A stretch of 64,000 nt of DNA from Streptomyces mobaraensis (GTDB taxonomy: Bacteria > Actinomycetota > Actinomycetes > Streptomycetales > Streptomycetaceae): contig NZ_CP083590.1 in NCBI RefSeq assembly GCF_020099395.1, positions 5,518,001 to 5,582,000 on the forward strand, given 5' to 3'. A model generated the notes under the pieces. The model was not told the DNA's origin. It made no database searches and saw nothing but the letters and a program-made list of their open reading frames with translations. Below, one piece after another: positions 43,169 through 53,536 of the stretch (position 1 is the stretch's first letter; every line of letters starts with the position of its first letter). Made by a program: the position numbers and the translations under genes.

Positions 43169-43224
43169 GGTTGACGAGTCTACGAGTGATCGGCGGGGAG
43201 CTGTGCGGTTGTGGGGCCGGACGG

Positions 43225-43373
43225 TGGTGTGTGCCCCGGTCCCGCCCCTTCGCCGATTCCTGGGGCTGCGCCCCAGACCCCCTTTTTCGCGGCTTCGCCG
43301 CTCGTCCTCAGACGCCGGACGGGCTGAAAATCAGCCCGTCCGGCGTCTGAGGACAACCGCGCGGAGCGCGGTT
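43225..43373. repeat. GC-rich intergenic repeat, copy 6
   Basis: Follows thiG and precedes the divergent-side kinase start. Perfect 23-bp arms, 43305-43327 and 43331-43353, loop AAA. Here A to G at the sixth base of the left arm is matched on the right, again compensatory. It also has the CCGATTCCTGGGGCTGCGCCC flank. Confidence 0.88.
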
Positions 43374-44396
<1,023 letters not shown>

Positions 44397-44400
<4 letters not shown>

Positions 44401-45596
44401 GCGGAGGGCTCCTGGGCGAGGGCGGAAGGGGCGGCGCCGGACGCGGCGAACCGGCGGGGGGTGAACGGGCGGGCCTCCTCGGGCAGCCGCCCGGTGGTGA
44501 GCACCTCGGCCATGACGTCCCCGGTGAGCGGGGTCAGCAGGACGCCGTTGCGGTGGTGGCCGGTGGCCAGGTGCAGGCCCGGCAGGCCGGTCGGGCCGAG
44601 GAGGGGCGCGTTGTCGGGGGAGCCGGGGCGCAGCCCGGCGGAGGTCTCGGCGAGCGGCAGTTCGGTGAGGCCGGGCACCAGCTCGTGCGCGTCGCGCAGC
44701 AGTTCGTAGACGCCGCCGGCGGTGACGGTGGTGTCCCAGCCGAGCTCCTCGGTGGTCGCGCCGATCACCAGCTCGCCGTTCTCCCGGGGCACCAGGTAGA
44801 CGGGGTTGCCGCGGACGACCGCCCGGACGGTGCGGGAGAGGAACGGCCGGTACGCCTCGGGGACGCGCAGCCGCAGGGTCTGGCCCTTCACCGGGCGGAC
44901 CGGTGGCAGGACGGCGTCGGGCAGCCCGGCCATCCGGCCGCTGTGGCTGCCGGCCGCCAGGACGGTCTGGCCGGCGGCGATCCGCCGCCCGTCGGCGAGT
45001 TCGGCGCCCGCGGCCCGGTCGCCGTCGAGCAGCACCCGGGTGACGGCCGCGCGGTGCAGGGTCACCCCGGCGCGTTCGCAGGCGGTCAGCAGGGCGGCGG
45101 CCAGCCGCCGGGGGTCGGTCTGGTGGTCGCCGTCCACCCGCAGGCCGCCCTGGACGCCCGGGGCGAGCATCGGCTCCAGGCGGCGGCACTCGCGGCCGGT
45201 CAGCCACTCCGCCTCCAGCCCGCAGCGCCGCTGGAACGCGCCGAGTTCACGCAGGTGGGCGCGGTCGTCGGCGTCGAGGGCGACGGCGAGGGTGCCGCAG
45301 GCGCGGTAGCCGGTGTCCCGGCCGCTCGCCTCCTCCAGCTCGGCCGTGAACGCGGGGTAGCGGCGGGCGGAGGCCAGGTTGAGGGCGAGCAGCGCCTGCT
45401 CGCCGTAGTGCAGTTCGGTGACGGCGGCCAGCATCCCGGCCGCCACCAGGGCGGCCCCGCCACCGGGCGCCGGGTCGGCGACGGCGGTTCGCAGGCCGCG
45501 CTGGGCGGCGCGCCAGGCGGTCACCAGGCCGATGATCCCACCGCCGGCCACCAGGACGTCGTACGGTCCCGGTGCTGATCGCGTAGACGCGTGCAT
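44397..45596 (-). CDS. thiO: Glycine oxidase ThiO
   Basis: 399 residues from ATG 45594-45596, just downstream of a TPP riboswitch. FAD-binding DVLVAGGGIIGLVTAWRAAQRG at the N-terminus, then YRACGTLAVAL, GLRVDGDHQTDPRRLAAALL, and FAD/flavin end GLHLATGHHRNGVLLTPLTGDVMAEVL. Oxidises glycine to dehydroglycine for thiazole formation. First gene of thiO-thiS-thiG with overlapping starts. Confidence 0.93.
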
Positions 45597-45607
45597 GGGC
45601 GTCCAGC

Positions 45608-45705
45608 CCCTCCCTTCGCCGGCATGACCCGGATCAGGTTCGTACGGTCGGAGGCCGTCCAGCCTCCCTCTCAGCCCGGTCCGTCCGGGCTCCCGCGAGT
45701 GCTTG
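45608..45705 (-). promoter_or_regulatory. TPP riboswitch (THI element)
   Basis: On the minus strand it reads GGGCTGAGAGGG (45666-45677), GTACGAACCTGATCCGGGTC, ATGCCGGCGAAGGGAG: the J3/2 (CUGAGA) and J2/4-P4 (ACCUGAUCUGG..) elements of thiamine pyrophosphate riboswitches. It lies between the transcription start side and thiO ATG 12 bp away, so the expression platform probably masks the ribosome site (GAAGGGAGG). Binding of TPP shuts off thiOSG. Confidence 0.96.
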
Positions 45706-45849
45706 TGCACCGGCCACCCTAGTACGGGCCGCGAACGCGGCGGAAGGCGGCGGGGACCGCCCCGGGGGCGCGCGGCGCGGTGGTGTTGTGTCGGAGGTCT
45801 CGCCGCACGGTGCTCCGGCGGACCTCGTCCGCCCGCCTACAGTGATCGG

Positions 45850-47112
45850 GTGAGTGAGCAGACGAACACCCGCAGTGGTACGGCCCCCGACGAGCCGGTG
45901 GGAGGCACGGTGCGGCGGCGCGTCGTCGTCGTCGGCGCCGGCATGGCCGGCGTGCAGACCGCCGTCGCCCTCCGCGAACAGGGCTGGGAGGGCACGATCA
46001 CCCTGCTGGGCGCCGAACCCCACCCGCCCTATGACCGGCCGCCGCTGTCCAAGTCGGTGCTGCTCGGCAAGGCGGACGGGTCCGCGTTCGAGGTCGACTT
46101 CGCCTCGCTCGACATCGAGCTCGCACTCGGCCTGGAGGTCACCGGGCTGCGCGCCGCCGACCACGAGGTGGACACGCCGCGCGGCCCCGTCCCATACGAC
46201 GTCCTGGTGGTGGCCACCGGCGCCGAGCCGGTCCGGCTGCCCGGCGCCGAGGACCTGCCCGGCGTCCACCTGCTGCGCACCCTGGACGACGCGGAGCGGC
46301 TGCGGCCGCTGCTGGAACGGAAGGGCGACGTGGTCGCCGTCGGCGCCGGCTGGATCGGCGCCGAGTTCGCCACCGCCGCCCGCGAGGCCGGCTGCCGGGT
46401 GACCGTCGTCGAGGCCGCCGACCGCCCGCTCGCCGGCGCGCTGCCCGCCGAGGTCGCCGCGCACATGGCCGGCTGGTACGAGCAGAGCGGCGCCCGGCTG
46501 CTCACCGGCGCCCGGGTGGCCGCCCTGGAGCCGGGCGCCGTGCTGCTGGCCGACGGCACCCGGCTGACCGCCGACGCCGTCGTCGTCGGCATCGGCGCGC
46601 GGCCCGCCACCGGCTGGCTCGCCGGCTCGGGCGTCGAGCTCGCGGCCGACCGGTCCGTCGTCACCGACGACCGGCTGCGGACGTCCGTCCCGGACGTGTA
46701 CGCGGTCGGGGACTGCGCCTCCTTCCCCTCCGCGCGGTACGGCGAACGGCTCCTCGTCCACCACTGGGACAACGCCCTCCAGGGGCCGAAGACCGTCGCC
46801 GCGAACATCGTGCACGGGCCGGCCGAGGGGCCGGTCTACGACCCGGTGCCCTACTTCTGGTCCGAGCAGTTCGGGCGGTTCGTGCAGTACGCGGGGCATC
46901 ACGCGGCCGCTGACGAGCTGGTGTGGCGGGGGGACCCGGCGGGGGCCGCGTGGACGGTGTGCTGGCTGCGGGGCGGTGTGCTGGTCGCGGTGCTGGCGGT
47001 GGGGCGGCCGCGGGATCTGGCGCAGGGGCGGAAGCTGATCGAGAGGTCCGCGGTCGTGGACCGGGCGCGGGTCATGGATCCGGCGGTGCCGCTGAAGTCG
47101 GCGGTGGGGTGA
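45850..47112 (+). CDS. FAD-dependent ferredoxin reductase-like oxidoreductase
   Basis: 420 residues from GTG 45850. TACAGT at 45838-45843 suggests a leaderless transcript. FAD and NAD Rossmann motifs: VVVVGAGMAGVQTAVALREQG, VLVVATGAEP, VVAVGAGWIGAEFATAAREAG, VVVGIGARPATGWL and VYAVGDCASFP. PYDRPPLSKSVLLG is typical of the rubredoxin/putidaredoxin-reductase family (reductive transfer from NADH to a small iron-sulfur protein). No partner ferredoxin or P450 is adjacent. Divergent from thiO. Confidence 0.93.
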   Translation: MSEQTNTRSGTAPDEPVGGTVRRRVVVVGAGMAGVQTAVALREQGWEGTITLLGAEPHPPYDRPPLSKSVLLGKADGSAFEVDFASLDIELALGLEVTGLRAADHEVDTPRGPVPYDVLVVATGAEPVRLPGAEDLPGVHLLRTLDDAERLRPLLERKGDVVAVGAGWIGAEFATAAREAGCRVTVVEAADRPLAGALPAEVAAHMAGWYEQSGARLLTGARVAALEPGAVLLADGTRLTADAVVVGIGARPATGWLAGSGVELAADRSVVTDDRLRTSVPDVYAVGDCASFPSARYGERLLVHHWDNALQGPKTVAANIVHGPAEGPVYDPVPYFWSEQFGRFVQYAGHHAAADELVWRGDPAGAAWTVCWLRGGVLVAVLAVGRPRDLAQGRKLIERSAVVDRARVMDPAVPLKSAVG

Positions 47113-47335
47113 GGGTGCCCCGGTCCCTCCCCCAGAGGGGGCACCCCCATTCGCCGTTTCCTGGGGGCCAGCCCCCAGACCCCCGAAGCGCCCTCCGGGC
47201 GCTGTCCTCAAACGCCGGACGGGCTGAATATCAGCCCGTCCGGCGTTTGAGGACGAGCGGCGAAGCCGCGACAAGGGGGTCTGGGGCGCAGCCCCAGGAA
47301 ACGGCGAAAGGGCGGGACCGGGGCACCCCCCCCGG
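47113..47335. repeat. GC-rich intergenic repeat, copy 7, full-length near-palindrome
   Basis: The clearest copy: almost the whole element is a near-palindrome. Perfect 23-bp arms at 47205-47227 and 47231-47253, loop ATA. Outside, CCGTTTCCTGGGGGCC on the left and GGGGCGCAGCCCCAGGAAACGG on the right are mirrored too. Follows the reductase stop. Confidence 0.88.
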
Positions 47336-47404
47336 CGCCAGCCGAAAAGCACGCCCGGGTGTCCCCGGCTACCAGGTGGCCCCGCAGGATGGCACGCTTG
47401 TCCC

Positions 47405-47770
47405 GTGACCGAGATTGACACGAAGACCGATGCCCTCGTTTCCGAGTGGCTCACCCTCCCCGACATCGCCGAGATGCTCGACGTGGAGGTGACGCGCGTA
47501 CGGCAGTTGGTGAAGGAGGGCCAGCTGATCGCCGTGCGCCGCGGGGAGAACCGGGTGCTCCAGGTGCCCGCCGCCTTCATCGGCGAGGGCAAGGTGGTGA
47601 AGGGCCTGGCCGGCACCCTGACGCTGCTCAAGGACGACGGGTTCACCGACGAGGAGATGCTGGAGTGGCTGTTCACTCCGGACCCCACCCTGCCGGGCAC
47701 GCCCGCGCAGGCGCTGCGGGAGAATCGCGGCACGGAGGTGAAGCGGCGCGCCCAGGCGCTCGCCGTCTGA
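47405..47770 (+). CDS. Rv2175c-family DNA-binding protein
   Basis: 121 residues, GTG start. N-terminal helix-turn-helix region: SEWLTLPDIAEMLDVEVTRVRQLVKEGQLIAVRR, then NRVLQVPAAFI. The middle DGFTDEEMLEWLFTPDPTLPGTP is a conserved C-terminal lobe. In mycobacteria Rv2175c is a substrate of the kinase PknL; a PASTA kinase lies 4 kb away, but that link is an inference. Regulatory target unknown. Confidence 0.88.
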   Translation: MTEIDTKTDALVSEWLTLPDIAEMLDVEVTRVRQLVKEGQLIAVRRGENRVLQVPAAFIGEGKVVKGLAGTLTLLKDDGFTDEEMLEWLFTPDPTLPGTPAQALRENRGTEVKRRAQALAV

Positions 47771-47848
47771 CCGTTCCGCAGTGAACAGCCCGCGGTGCGC
47801 GGGCGGGCCCGTCCCGTCCGCGCACCGCCGACCCCGGGGGGAAACCCG

Positions 47849-48526
47849 ATGTCCGCCACCGCCCGTACGCTCCCGCACGCCCCGACGGCCCGGGAGGCCC
47901 TCGCGGGCGCCCGGCTGTACCTGTGCACCGACGCGCGCAGGCGCCAGGGCGACCTGCCGGAGTTCCTGGACGCGGTCCTCGCCGGCGGTGTGGACGTCGT
48001 GCAGCTCCGCGACAAGGGCATGGAGGCCGGTGAGGAGCTGGAGCACCTGGCCGTCCTGGCCGACGCCGCCCGCCGGCACGGCCGGCTGCTCGCGGTGAAC
48101 GACCGCGCCGACGTCGCCCACGCCATCCGCTCCGACGTCCTGCACCTGGGCCAGGGCGATCTCCCCGTGCCCGCCGCGCGCGCCATCCTCGGCGACGACG
48201 TACTGATCGGCCGCTCCACGCACAGCGAGGCCGAGGCCGAGGCGGCGATGCGCGAACCGGGCGTGGACTACTTCTGCACCGGCCCCTGCTGGCCCACCCC
48301 CACCAAGCCCGGCCGCTCCGCGCCCGGCCTGTCCCTGGTGCGGCACACCGCCGCGCTGCGGCCCGAGCGGCCCTGGTTCGCCATCGGCGGCATCGACGAG
48401 AGCAACCTGGACGAGGTCCTGGACGCCGGAGCCCGGCGCGTCGTCGTCGTCCGCGCCCTCACCGAGGCCGACGACCCCGGTGACGCCGCGGCCCGCCTGG
48501 CCCGCCGGATCCGGGAACGCGACTGA
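47849..48526 (+). CDS. thiE: Thiamine-phosphate synthase
   Basis: 225 residues from ATG 47849 with GGGGGAAA upstream. TIM-barrel ThiE motifs: [29 protein letters not shown] (phosphate and metal), [53 protein letters not shown] and [15 protein letters not shown]. Couples HMP-PP with thiazole phosphate. Transcribed opposite to thiOSG and not behind a riboswitch that I can see. Confidence 0.95.
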   Translation: MSATARTLPHAPTAREALAGARLYLCTDARRRQGDLPEFLDAVLAGGVDVVQLRDKGMEAGEELEHLAVLADAARRHGRLLAVNDRADVAHAIRSDVLHLGQGDLPVPAARAILGDDVLIGRSTHSEAEAEAAMREPGVDYFCTGPCWPTPTKPGRSAPGLSLVRHTAALRPERPWFAIGGIDESNLDEVLDAGARRVVVVRALTEADDPGDAAARLARRIRERD

Positions 48527-48595
48527 TCCTCCGGTAGGTTGTCGTGTTCGCGTCCAATGGGCGCTGACGTGGAACACGGCGAAGGAGAACGGGCA

Positions 48596-49084
48596 GTGCG
48601 CAAGGCGGCACAGATCACGGGGGCGGCGCTCATCGCCGCTGTGCTGATGACGGGGTGCTCCAGCGGGAGCGACGACAAGGACGGCAAGAAGGCCGACGCC
48701 AAGCCGGAGCAGTCGGCGGGACGGTCCGCCGCTCCGGGCCAGGACGGCGAGGGCGCGAAGGGCGACGGGTCCGAGGACAAGCTCATCAGCTCTCCCGGGG
48801 GCGCCTACCTGGCGCAGTCCGCCGAGGGACCGGTCGCCCTGACGATCGTTGCCGGGCAGGCGGCCCTGGCGTCCGACGGCGGCAAGCGCACCTGCTCCGG
48901 CACCGTCAGCGGGAAGTCCCTCACGCTCACGTGCTCGGACGGCGGCGACAAGCGCACGAGGGGACTCATCGAGAAGTCCGACGCCACCTCCATGGTCGTC
49001 TTCTGGGAGGGCGGGCCGAAGGAGACCTTCGCGCGGCAGAGCGGCGGTGCCAAGCTGCCCGGCCTGCCCAAGCTCGGCGGCTGA
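48596..49084 (+). CDS. Lipoprotein of unknown function
   Basis: 162 residues from GTG 48596, GAAGGAGA upstream. Signal and lipobox LIAAVLMTGC near residue 20, then a charged disordered stretch (SGSDDKDGKKADAKPEQ). The C-terminal about 100 residues are beta-type: GAYLAQSAEGPVALTIVAG, KRTCSGTVSGKSLTLTCS with two Cys, and TSMVVFWEGGPKETFAR. Exported and membrane-attached. Convergent to the lasso cluster. Confidence 0.82.
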   Translation: MRKAAQITGAALIAAVLMTGCSSGSDDKDGKKADAKPEQSAGRSAAPGQDGEGAKGDGSEDKLISSPGGAYLAQSAEGPVALTIVAGQAALASDGGKRTCSGTVSGKSLTLTCSDGGDKRTRGLIEKSDATSMVVFWEGGPKETFARQSGGAKLPGLPKLGG

Positions 49085-49091
49085 CCCCGCC

Positions 49092-50879
49092 TCAGCCCGT
49101 CCGCAGCATCTGTGCCGCCGCCAGCTCGCGGTAGGCGGCACAGCCGGCCAGCAGGTCCTCGTGCCGGCCGGAGGCGATGGCCCGGCCCTCCCGCAGGACG
49201 ACGATGCGGTCGGCGTTCTGCACGGTGGACAGCCGGTGGGCGATCACCAGCAGCGCGCACTCCTCGGTGATCTCGCGCATCACCCGCCCCAGCGCCAGCT
49301 CGTTGACCGCGTCGAGCTGGGACGTCGGCTCGTCCAGCAACAGCAGCGCGGGGCGCGTGAGCAGCGCCCGGGCCAGGGCGACCCGCTGGCGCTCGCCGCC
49401 CGAGAGCGTGGCGCCCCGCTCGCCGACCGGCCCGTCGAGCCCGCCCGGCAGCCGGTCCACCACCTCGTCCAGCCGGGCGAGTCCGACCACCCGCCGCACC
49501 TCGGCCCGGCTCGCCCCCGGAGCCGCGTAGGTGATGTTGTCCCACAGGGAGCCGTGGACGACGTGGGTGTTCTGATCGACGACGGCGATGCGCGCCCGGC
49601 ACTCGGCGCGGGTCATCCGGGTGGCCGGGCGGCCGTCGAACAGCAGCCGGCCGGCGTCCGGTTCGTAGAAACGGGCGGCCAGCGCGAAGACCGTGCTCTT
49701 CCCCGCCCCCGACCTGCCCACCAGCGCGACCTGCCGGTGCGGCGGCACCTCCAGCGAGATCCCGCGCAGCACCGGCCGTCCGGGGCGGTAGCCGAACCGG
49801 ACGTTCTCCAGGGCCAGGACGGGTGGGGCGGAGGGGGCGGACGGGGTGGGGGAGGGCGCGGGTGGGGCCGGTTCCGGGACCTCCGCTTCCTCCGCCTCCG
49901 CCGGTTCCACCGGAAGCGCCAGCGCCTCCTCCACCCGCCCGAGCGCCCCCACCCCCCGCTGTACCAGCCCCGCCGCATGGAACACCGACGACAGCGGCAC
50001 CACCAGATAACTGGCGTACAGCAGGAAGGCGACCAGGTCGCCGAGGCTGTGGGTGCGCCCGTCCACCCGCAGTCCGCCGATCACCAGGACGAGCAGGAAC
50101 GAGCCGTGCACGGCCAGTTCGACCGCCGGGCTCATCACCGCCGCCAGCCGCGCGGTGCGCACCCCCGCGCCGTACGCCGCGTCCACCCGCTCCCCGATCC
50201 TGGCGGCCTCCCGCCGCTCCGCCCGGTGTGCCCGGACCATCGGCACGGCGCCCAGGGCCCGTTCGAGTTCGGCCGCGACGGCGCCGACGGCGTGCTGCGT
50301 CCGCTCCGAGGCCGTACGGAGCCCGGCGAGGACGCACATCACCACCGCGGCCGCCGCCGCCACCGTGAGGGTGACCAGGAGCAGCAGCAGCGGGTCGAGC
50401 CAGAGCATCAGCGCCACCGCCCCCGCCGACGCCAGCGAACCGGTGACCAGGTCCACCAGCGCCCGGGAGAGGACCTCGCGCAGGACGGTGGTGTCGACGG
50501 TGACCCGGGAGACGAGGTCGCCGGTCCGGTGGTGCTCGTACTCCCGCATCTCCAGCCGCAGCAGCCGGCCGACCAGGCTGTGGCGCAGCCCGCGGACGAC
50601 GCCCTCGCCCATCCGCTCCTGGAGGAAGCGGCCCACCGCCGCCGTGCCGGCCTCGGCGACGAACAGCGCGGCCAGGAACAGCAGCGGCCACAGCGGCCGG
50701 CCGCCCGTGCTCGCGTCCACGATCCGCTGGGCGAGCAGCGGCTGCGCCAGCCCCAGCGCCGACGCCACCAGGGTGAGGACGATGGCGGTGGCCAGCGCCG
50801 CGCGGTGGCCGGCGGTGAGCCGGAACACCGTGCGGACCGCGCCCGGACCGCGCCGCCGTCCGGTGACGGCCGGCGTCAC
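49092..50879 (-). CDS. Lasso peptide ABC transporter/permease (D protein)
   Basis: 595 residues from GTG 50877-50879 (GTGA overlap with B2). Membrane domain residues about 1-310 with six helices (ALATAIVLTLVASALGLAQP, LLFLAALFVAEAGTAAVGRF, SGSLASAGAVALMLWLDP-like segments). Nucleotide domain: Walker A VALVGRSGAGKSTVFALA, Q-loop VVDQNTHVVHGSLWDN, signature TLSGGERQRVALARALL, Walker B ALLLLDEPTSQLDAVNE, H loop VIAHRLSTVQNADR. A fusion exporter that both secretes and self-protects against the mature lasso peptide. Last gene of the A-C-B1-B2-D operon. Confidence 0.95.
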   Translation of the reverse strand: MTPAVTGRRRGPGAVRTVFRLTAGHRAALATAIVLTLVASALGLAQPLLAQRIVDASTGGRPLWPLLFLAALFVAEAGTAAVGRFLQERMGEGVVRGLRHSLVGRLLRLEMREYEHHRTGDLVSRVTVDTTVLREVLSRALVDLVTGSLASAGAVALMLWLDPLLLLLVTLTVAAAAAVVMCVLAGLRTASERTQHAVGAVAAELERALGAVPMVRAHRAERREAARIGERVDAAYGAGVRTARLAAVMSPAVELAVHGSFLLVLVIGGLRVDGRTHSLGDLVAFLLYASYLVVPLSSVFHAAGLVQRGVGALGRVEEALALPVEPAEAEEAEVPEPAPPAPSPTPSAPSAPPVLALENVRFGYRPGRPVLRGISLEVPPHRQVALVGRSGAGKSTVFALAARFYEPDAGRLLFDGRPATRMTRAECRARIAVVDQNTHVVHGSLWDNITYAAPGASRAEVRRVVGLARLDEVVDRLPGGLDGPVGERGATLSGGERQRVALARALLTRPALLLLDEPTSQLDAVNELALGRVMREITEECALLVIAHRLSTVQNADRIVVLREGRAIASGRHEDLLAGCAAYRELAAAQMLRTG

Positions 50880-51322
50880 GGCAGCCGTCGCTTCCAGGCC
50901 GCCGGGGCGGGGGCCACGGCGAGCAGCCGGCTGAAGTAGTCGTCCGGAACCCCCTCGTCCACCGGCCGCCCCTCCGCCTCCACCCAGGCGTGCGCGCTGA
51001 ACGGCGGCACCTTGCGCACCCCCGTGCACCACGTCGGCCAGCAGCCGCCGAACCGGCACAACAGGGCCGTGCCGATCGAGCGCGGCAGACAGCCGCGCGG
51101 CCCCGCGCAGTACAGGCTGGCCGCGCACACCGCCCGCCGCGCCGCGCGGGACCGCTCGTACGAGGCGGGGACGGCGCCCCGGCGGAGCACGGCGAGGACC
51201 GCGCGGAGCCGGTGGGGCGGCAGCAGGACGAGCGGGAAGGCGACGGCCAGGGCGAGCCGGGCGGCCAGCCGCCGGCGGAACGGCACGTCCGACGGCCGGA
51301 CCAGGGCGCTCGGCGTGGTCAT
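50876..51322 (-). CDS. Lasso peptide leader protease (B2, transglutaminase-like)
   Basis: 148 residues, ATG start overlapping B1 by 4 bp. Contains a Cys-His-Asp triad in a transglutaminase-like fold: GPRGCLPRSIGTALLCRFGG holds the catalytic Cys, FSAHAWVEAEGRPVDEG the His, and the conserved Asp is in the DEGVPDDYF region. It cuts the precursor leader after the T-G dipeptide so that the core can cyclise. A split B protein as here (B1+B2) is typical of actinobacterial clusters. Confidence 0.93.
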   Translation of the reverse strand: MTTPSALVRPSDVPFRRRLAARLALAVAFPLVLLPPHRLRAVLAVLRRGAVPASYERSRAARRAVCAASLYCAGPRGCLPRSIGTALLCRFGGCWPTWCTGVRKVPPFSAHAWVEAEGRPVDEGVPDDYFSRLLAVAPAPAAWKRRLP

Positions 51323-51573
51323 GCCGCCAGCCCCGCGTCCCGCAACAGCGCGACCAGCGCGGCGACGTCCGCGGCGGCCCGCCGCCGGTCCACGGCGAAC
51401 GCGCCGACGAGCGCCTCCACCGCGTCCGCCTCCCCGCCGCCGTCCAGCAGGGTGCGGACGACGAGCGTCCCGGTGGGGTTGAGCTCCCAGTAGCGGCCCT
51501 TGCGCTGGTCGAGCAGGACCGTGCCGTACTCGGTCTCCGCGGTGGCGACGTCCGGGGCGAACCGCAGTGCCAT
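51319..51573 (-). CDS. Lasso peptide recognition protein (B1, PqqD-like RRE)
   Basis: 84 residues, ATG start. PqqD-type RiPP recognition element: RFAPDVATAETEYGTVLLD, GRYWELNPTGTLVVRTLLDG, and helices DAVEALVGAFAVDRRRAAADV with ALVALLRDAGLAA. Binds the leader YxxPxLxxxGxF motif and presents it to the B2 protease. Overlaps B2 by 4 bp. Confidence 0.93.
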   Translation of the reverse strand: MALRFAPDVATAETEYGTVLLDQRKGRYWELNPTGTLVVRTLLDGGGEADAVEALVGAFAVDRRRAAADVAALVALLRDAGLAA

Positions 51574-51631
51574 GGAGCCTTCCCTTCCTGTCTTGCGGAC
51601 GCCGTCGTCCGCGGTCGATCCGGTGGGCCGG

Positions 51632-53512
51632 TCAGCGGGCGAGGGTCCGCAGCCACACCTCGCAGCCGATCGTGGAGTAGAGGATCGCGTCGCCCAGGCC
51701 GGGCGTGGCGGGCCGCTGGGCGAGGGCGGTCAGGGCGCCGGCGTCGACCAGACCCAGCCGGGCCAGGGACGAGTCCTCCCAGAGCTTCACCAGGTCGCCC
51801 CGGTGCTCCCGCAGCCCGTTCGAGGCGTCCATCGAGGCGTGCGCCTTGTCGGTGCGGGCCAGGCAGGCGTCCGGGACGATCCCGCGTATCGCCGCCGCCA
51901 GCAGCGGCTTGTACGCCCAGGGGGTGACGCGGTCGCGCGGGTCGACGGCCAGGAACGCCTCGACCACCCGGTCGTCGAAGAACGGCGACGCCATCGGCAG
52001 CCCCGCCCTGGCGGCCATCAGGTCCCACTGGCGGACGATCCGGGTGCAGATCCGGATCTGCTCCAGGTCCTGGTGGAGCCCGCGGTCGGGGTGCAGCGGC
52101 TCGGCGGTCGCGGCGGCCCGGAGCAGGGCCCGCCGGGCCGCGTCGGCGGCCTCGGGGGTGACCCAGGGGAACAGCCGGGGCGCGGTGCCCCAGCCCAGCG
52201 CCCCCTCCACGCCGGGCGGGAGCGGGTCGCGCAGCCGCGCCGCCGTGCCGGCCAGCCAGCGGCCGAAGGAGCGGGAGTCGGCGAGGGTGCGCACGGCCGG
52301 CGCGAGCGGCCACTGGTAGAGGGTGCGGAAACCGCGCAGCTGCCGCACCGCGCACCACGGGCGCGTCCGCAGCAGCCGGTGGTAGTAGCCCTCCGAACAC
52401 CAGGCCACGTGGTCGCCGCCGATCCCCGTCAGATGCACGGAACTGCCGCGGCGGGCGAGCTCCGGCAGGTGGTGCAGCGCCCGGGCCCGGTCCATGACGC
52501 CGATGGTCGGCTCGTCCATCGGCGCGTCGATGTCCAGCAGGTCGGTGTAGACGAGCGGGGACTCGTCCGCGTCCCACACCACGTGCTCGACGTCCGGGAG
52601 GTGGCGTGCGGCGCGCCGGGCCCAGGCCAGGTCGGTGTCGGCGGGGTCGCGCCCCGGCCAGGTGCTCGCGATGACGCGGGCCGGGGACGCCGCGGCCAGG
52701 AAGCAGACGGAGGTGGAGTCCAGCCCGCCGGACAGGTCGCAGCTGACCGTGGAGCCCCGGTGGGTGCGGGCCGCCACGGCGTCGACGAGGGCCTGCCGGA
52801 CGAGGGGCGCGCCGCCGGTCATCGACCGCACCGGCTCGGGCGGCGTCCACCAGCGGGACTGGCGGGCCGACCGCCCGTCGCGGGACACGTACAGGGCGTC
52901 CTCGGCGGGGACGGCGGTGACGCCCCGCCACAGGGAGGTGGTGAAGAGGGGGTACGGGACCGGCCACAGCAGCCGTACGGCCAGCTCCTCCTCGTCGGGC
53001 GCGGAGCCCAGGGCGCGGGCGAGCGACAGGGCGTCGCTCGCGGCCACCTCGACGCCGCCGACGGTGGCCCGGAAGACGGGCCGCAGGCCGGACGCCGTGC
53101 CCTGGACGCGGACGGCTCCGTCCAGCGCGGCCACCAGGTGGAAGCTGCCGGGCAGGGCGCGGGCCAGGGCGTCCAGGGCGGTGAGGTCGCGCAGCGCGTC
53201 CGCCCGCCGGCGGAGCTCCTCGGGCCGGACGGGGCAGCAGCCGATCACCGCCAGGGCGGCCCGGCCGGTGCGGACGGCGGTGACGTCCCGGTCGTGCCAG
53301 CGGCCGGTGATCCAGGGCCGGCCGGAGGGGTGGGGGATGGTCCGGGTTTCCCGGGTGTCCCGGGTTCCGTGGGTGTCCTGGGTGTCCCGGGTGTCCTGGG
53401 GATTCCGGCGGATGAAGGAGCGGGCCGCGGTGAGCGCGTCGTCGCAGTCCGGAAGGACCACGAAGGACGCGGCGCCCGGGCCCGCTCCCCCCGCCTCGCG
53501 AGGCGTAGGCAT
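51632..53512 (-). CDS. Lasso peptide macrolactam synthetase (C protein, asparagine synthetase-like)
   Basis: 626 residues, ATG start, 24 bp after the precursor gene stop. Residues about 1-220 are an Asn-synthetase B-type N-terminal region without the glutaminase Cys. Then the ATP pyrophosphatase P-loop motif SCDLSGGLDSTSVCFLAA, TGIGGDHVAWCSEGYY, and the C-terminal region MASPFFDDRVVEAFLAVDPRDRVTPWAYK in parts. It adenylates the core Asp side chain and closes the lactam ring on the threaded tail. A run of RDT/QDT/RET near residues 40-60 is encoded by a GGGTGTCCC-like minisatellite at 53340-53403, and lies outside the conserved region. Confidence 0.95.
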   Translation of the reverse strand: MPTPREAGGAGPGAASFVVLPDCDDALTAARSFIRRNPQDTRDTQDTHGTRDTRETRTIPHPSGRPWITGRWHDRDVTAVRTGRAALAVIGCCPVRPEELRRRADALRDLTALDALARALPGSFHLVAALDGAVRVQGTASGLRPVFRATVGGVEVAASDALSLARALGSAPDEEELAVRLLWPVPYPLFTTSLWRGVTAVPAEDALYVSRDGRSARQSRWWTPPEPVRSMTGGAPLVRQALVDAVAARTHRGSTVSCDLSGGLDSTSVCFLAAASPARVIASTWPGRDPADTDLAWARRAARHLPDVEHVVWDADESPLVYTDLLDIDAPMDEPTIGVMDRARALHHLPELARRGSSVHLTGIGGDHVAWCSEGYYHRLLRTRPWCAVRQLRGFRTLYQWPLAPAVRTLADSRSFGRWLAGTAARLRDPLPPGVEGALGWGTAPRLFPWVTPEAADAARRALLRAAATAEPLHPDRGLHQDLEQIRICTRIVRQWDLMAARAGLPMASPFFDDRVVEAFLAVDPRDRVTPWAYKPLLAAAIRGIVPDACLARTDKAHASMDASNGLREHRGDLVKLWEDSSLARLGLVDAGALTALAQRPATPGLGDAILYSTIGCEVWLRTLAR

Positions 53513-53536
53513 TCAGCCCTCTGTCTCCGGCCGTCG

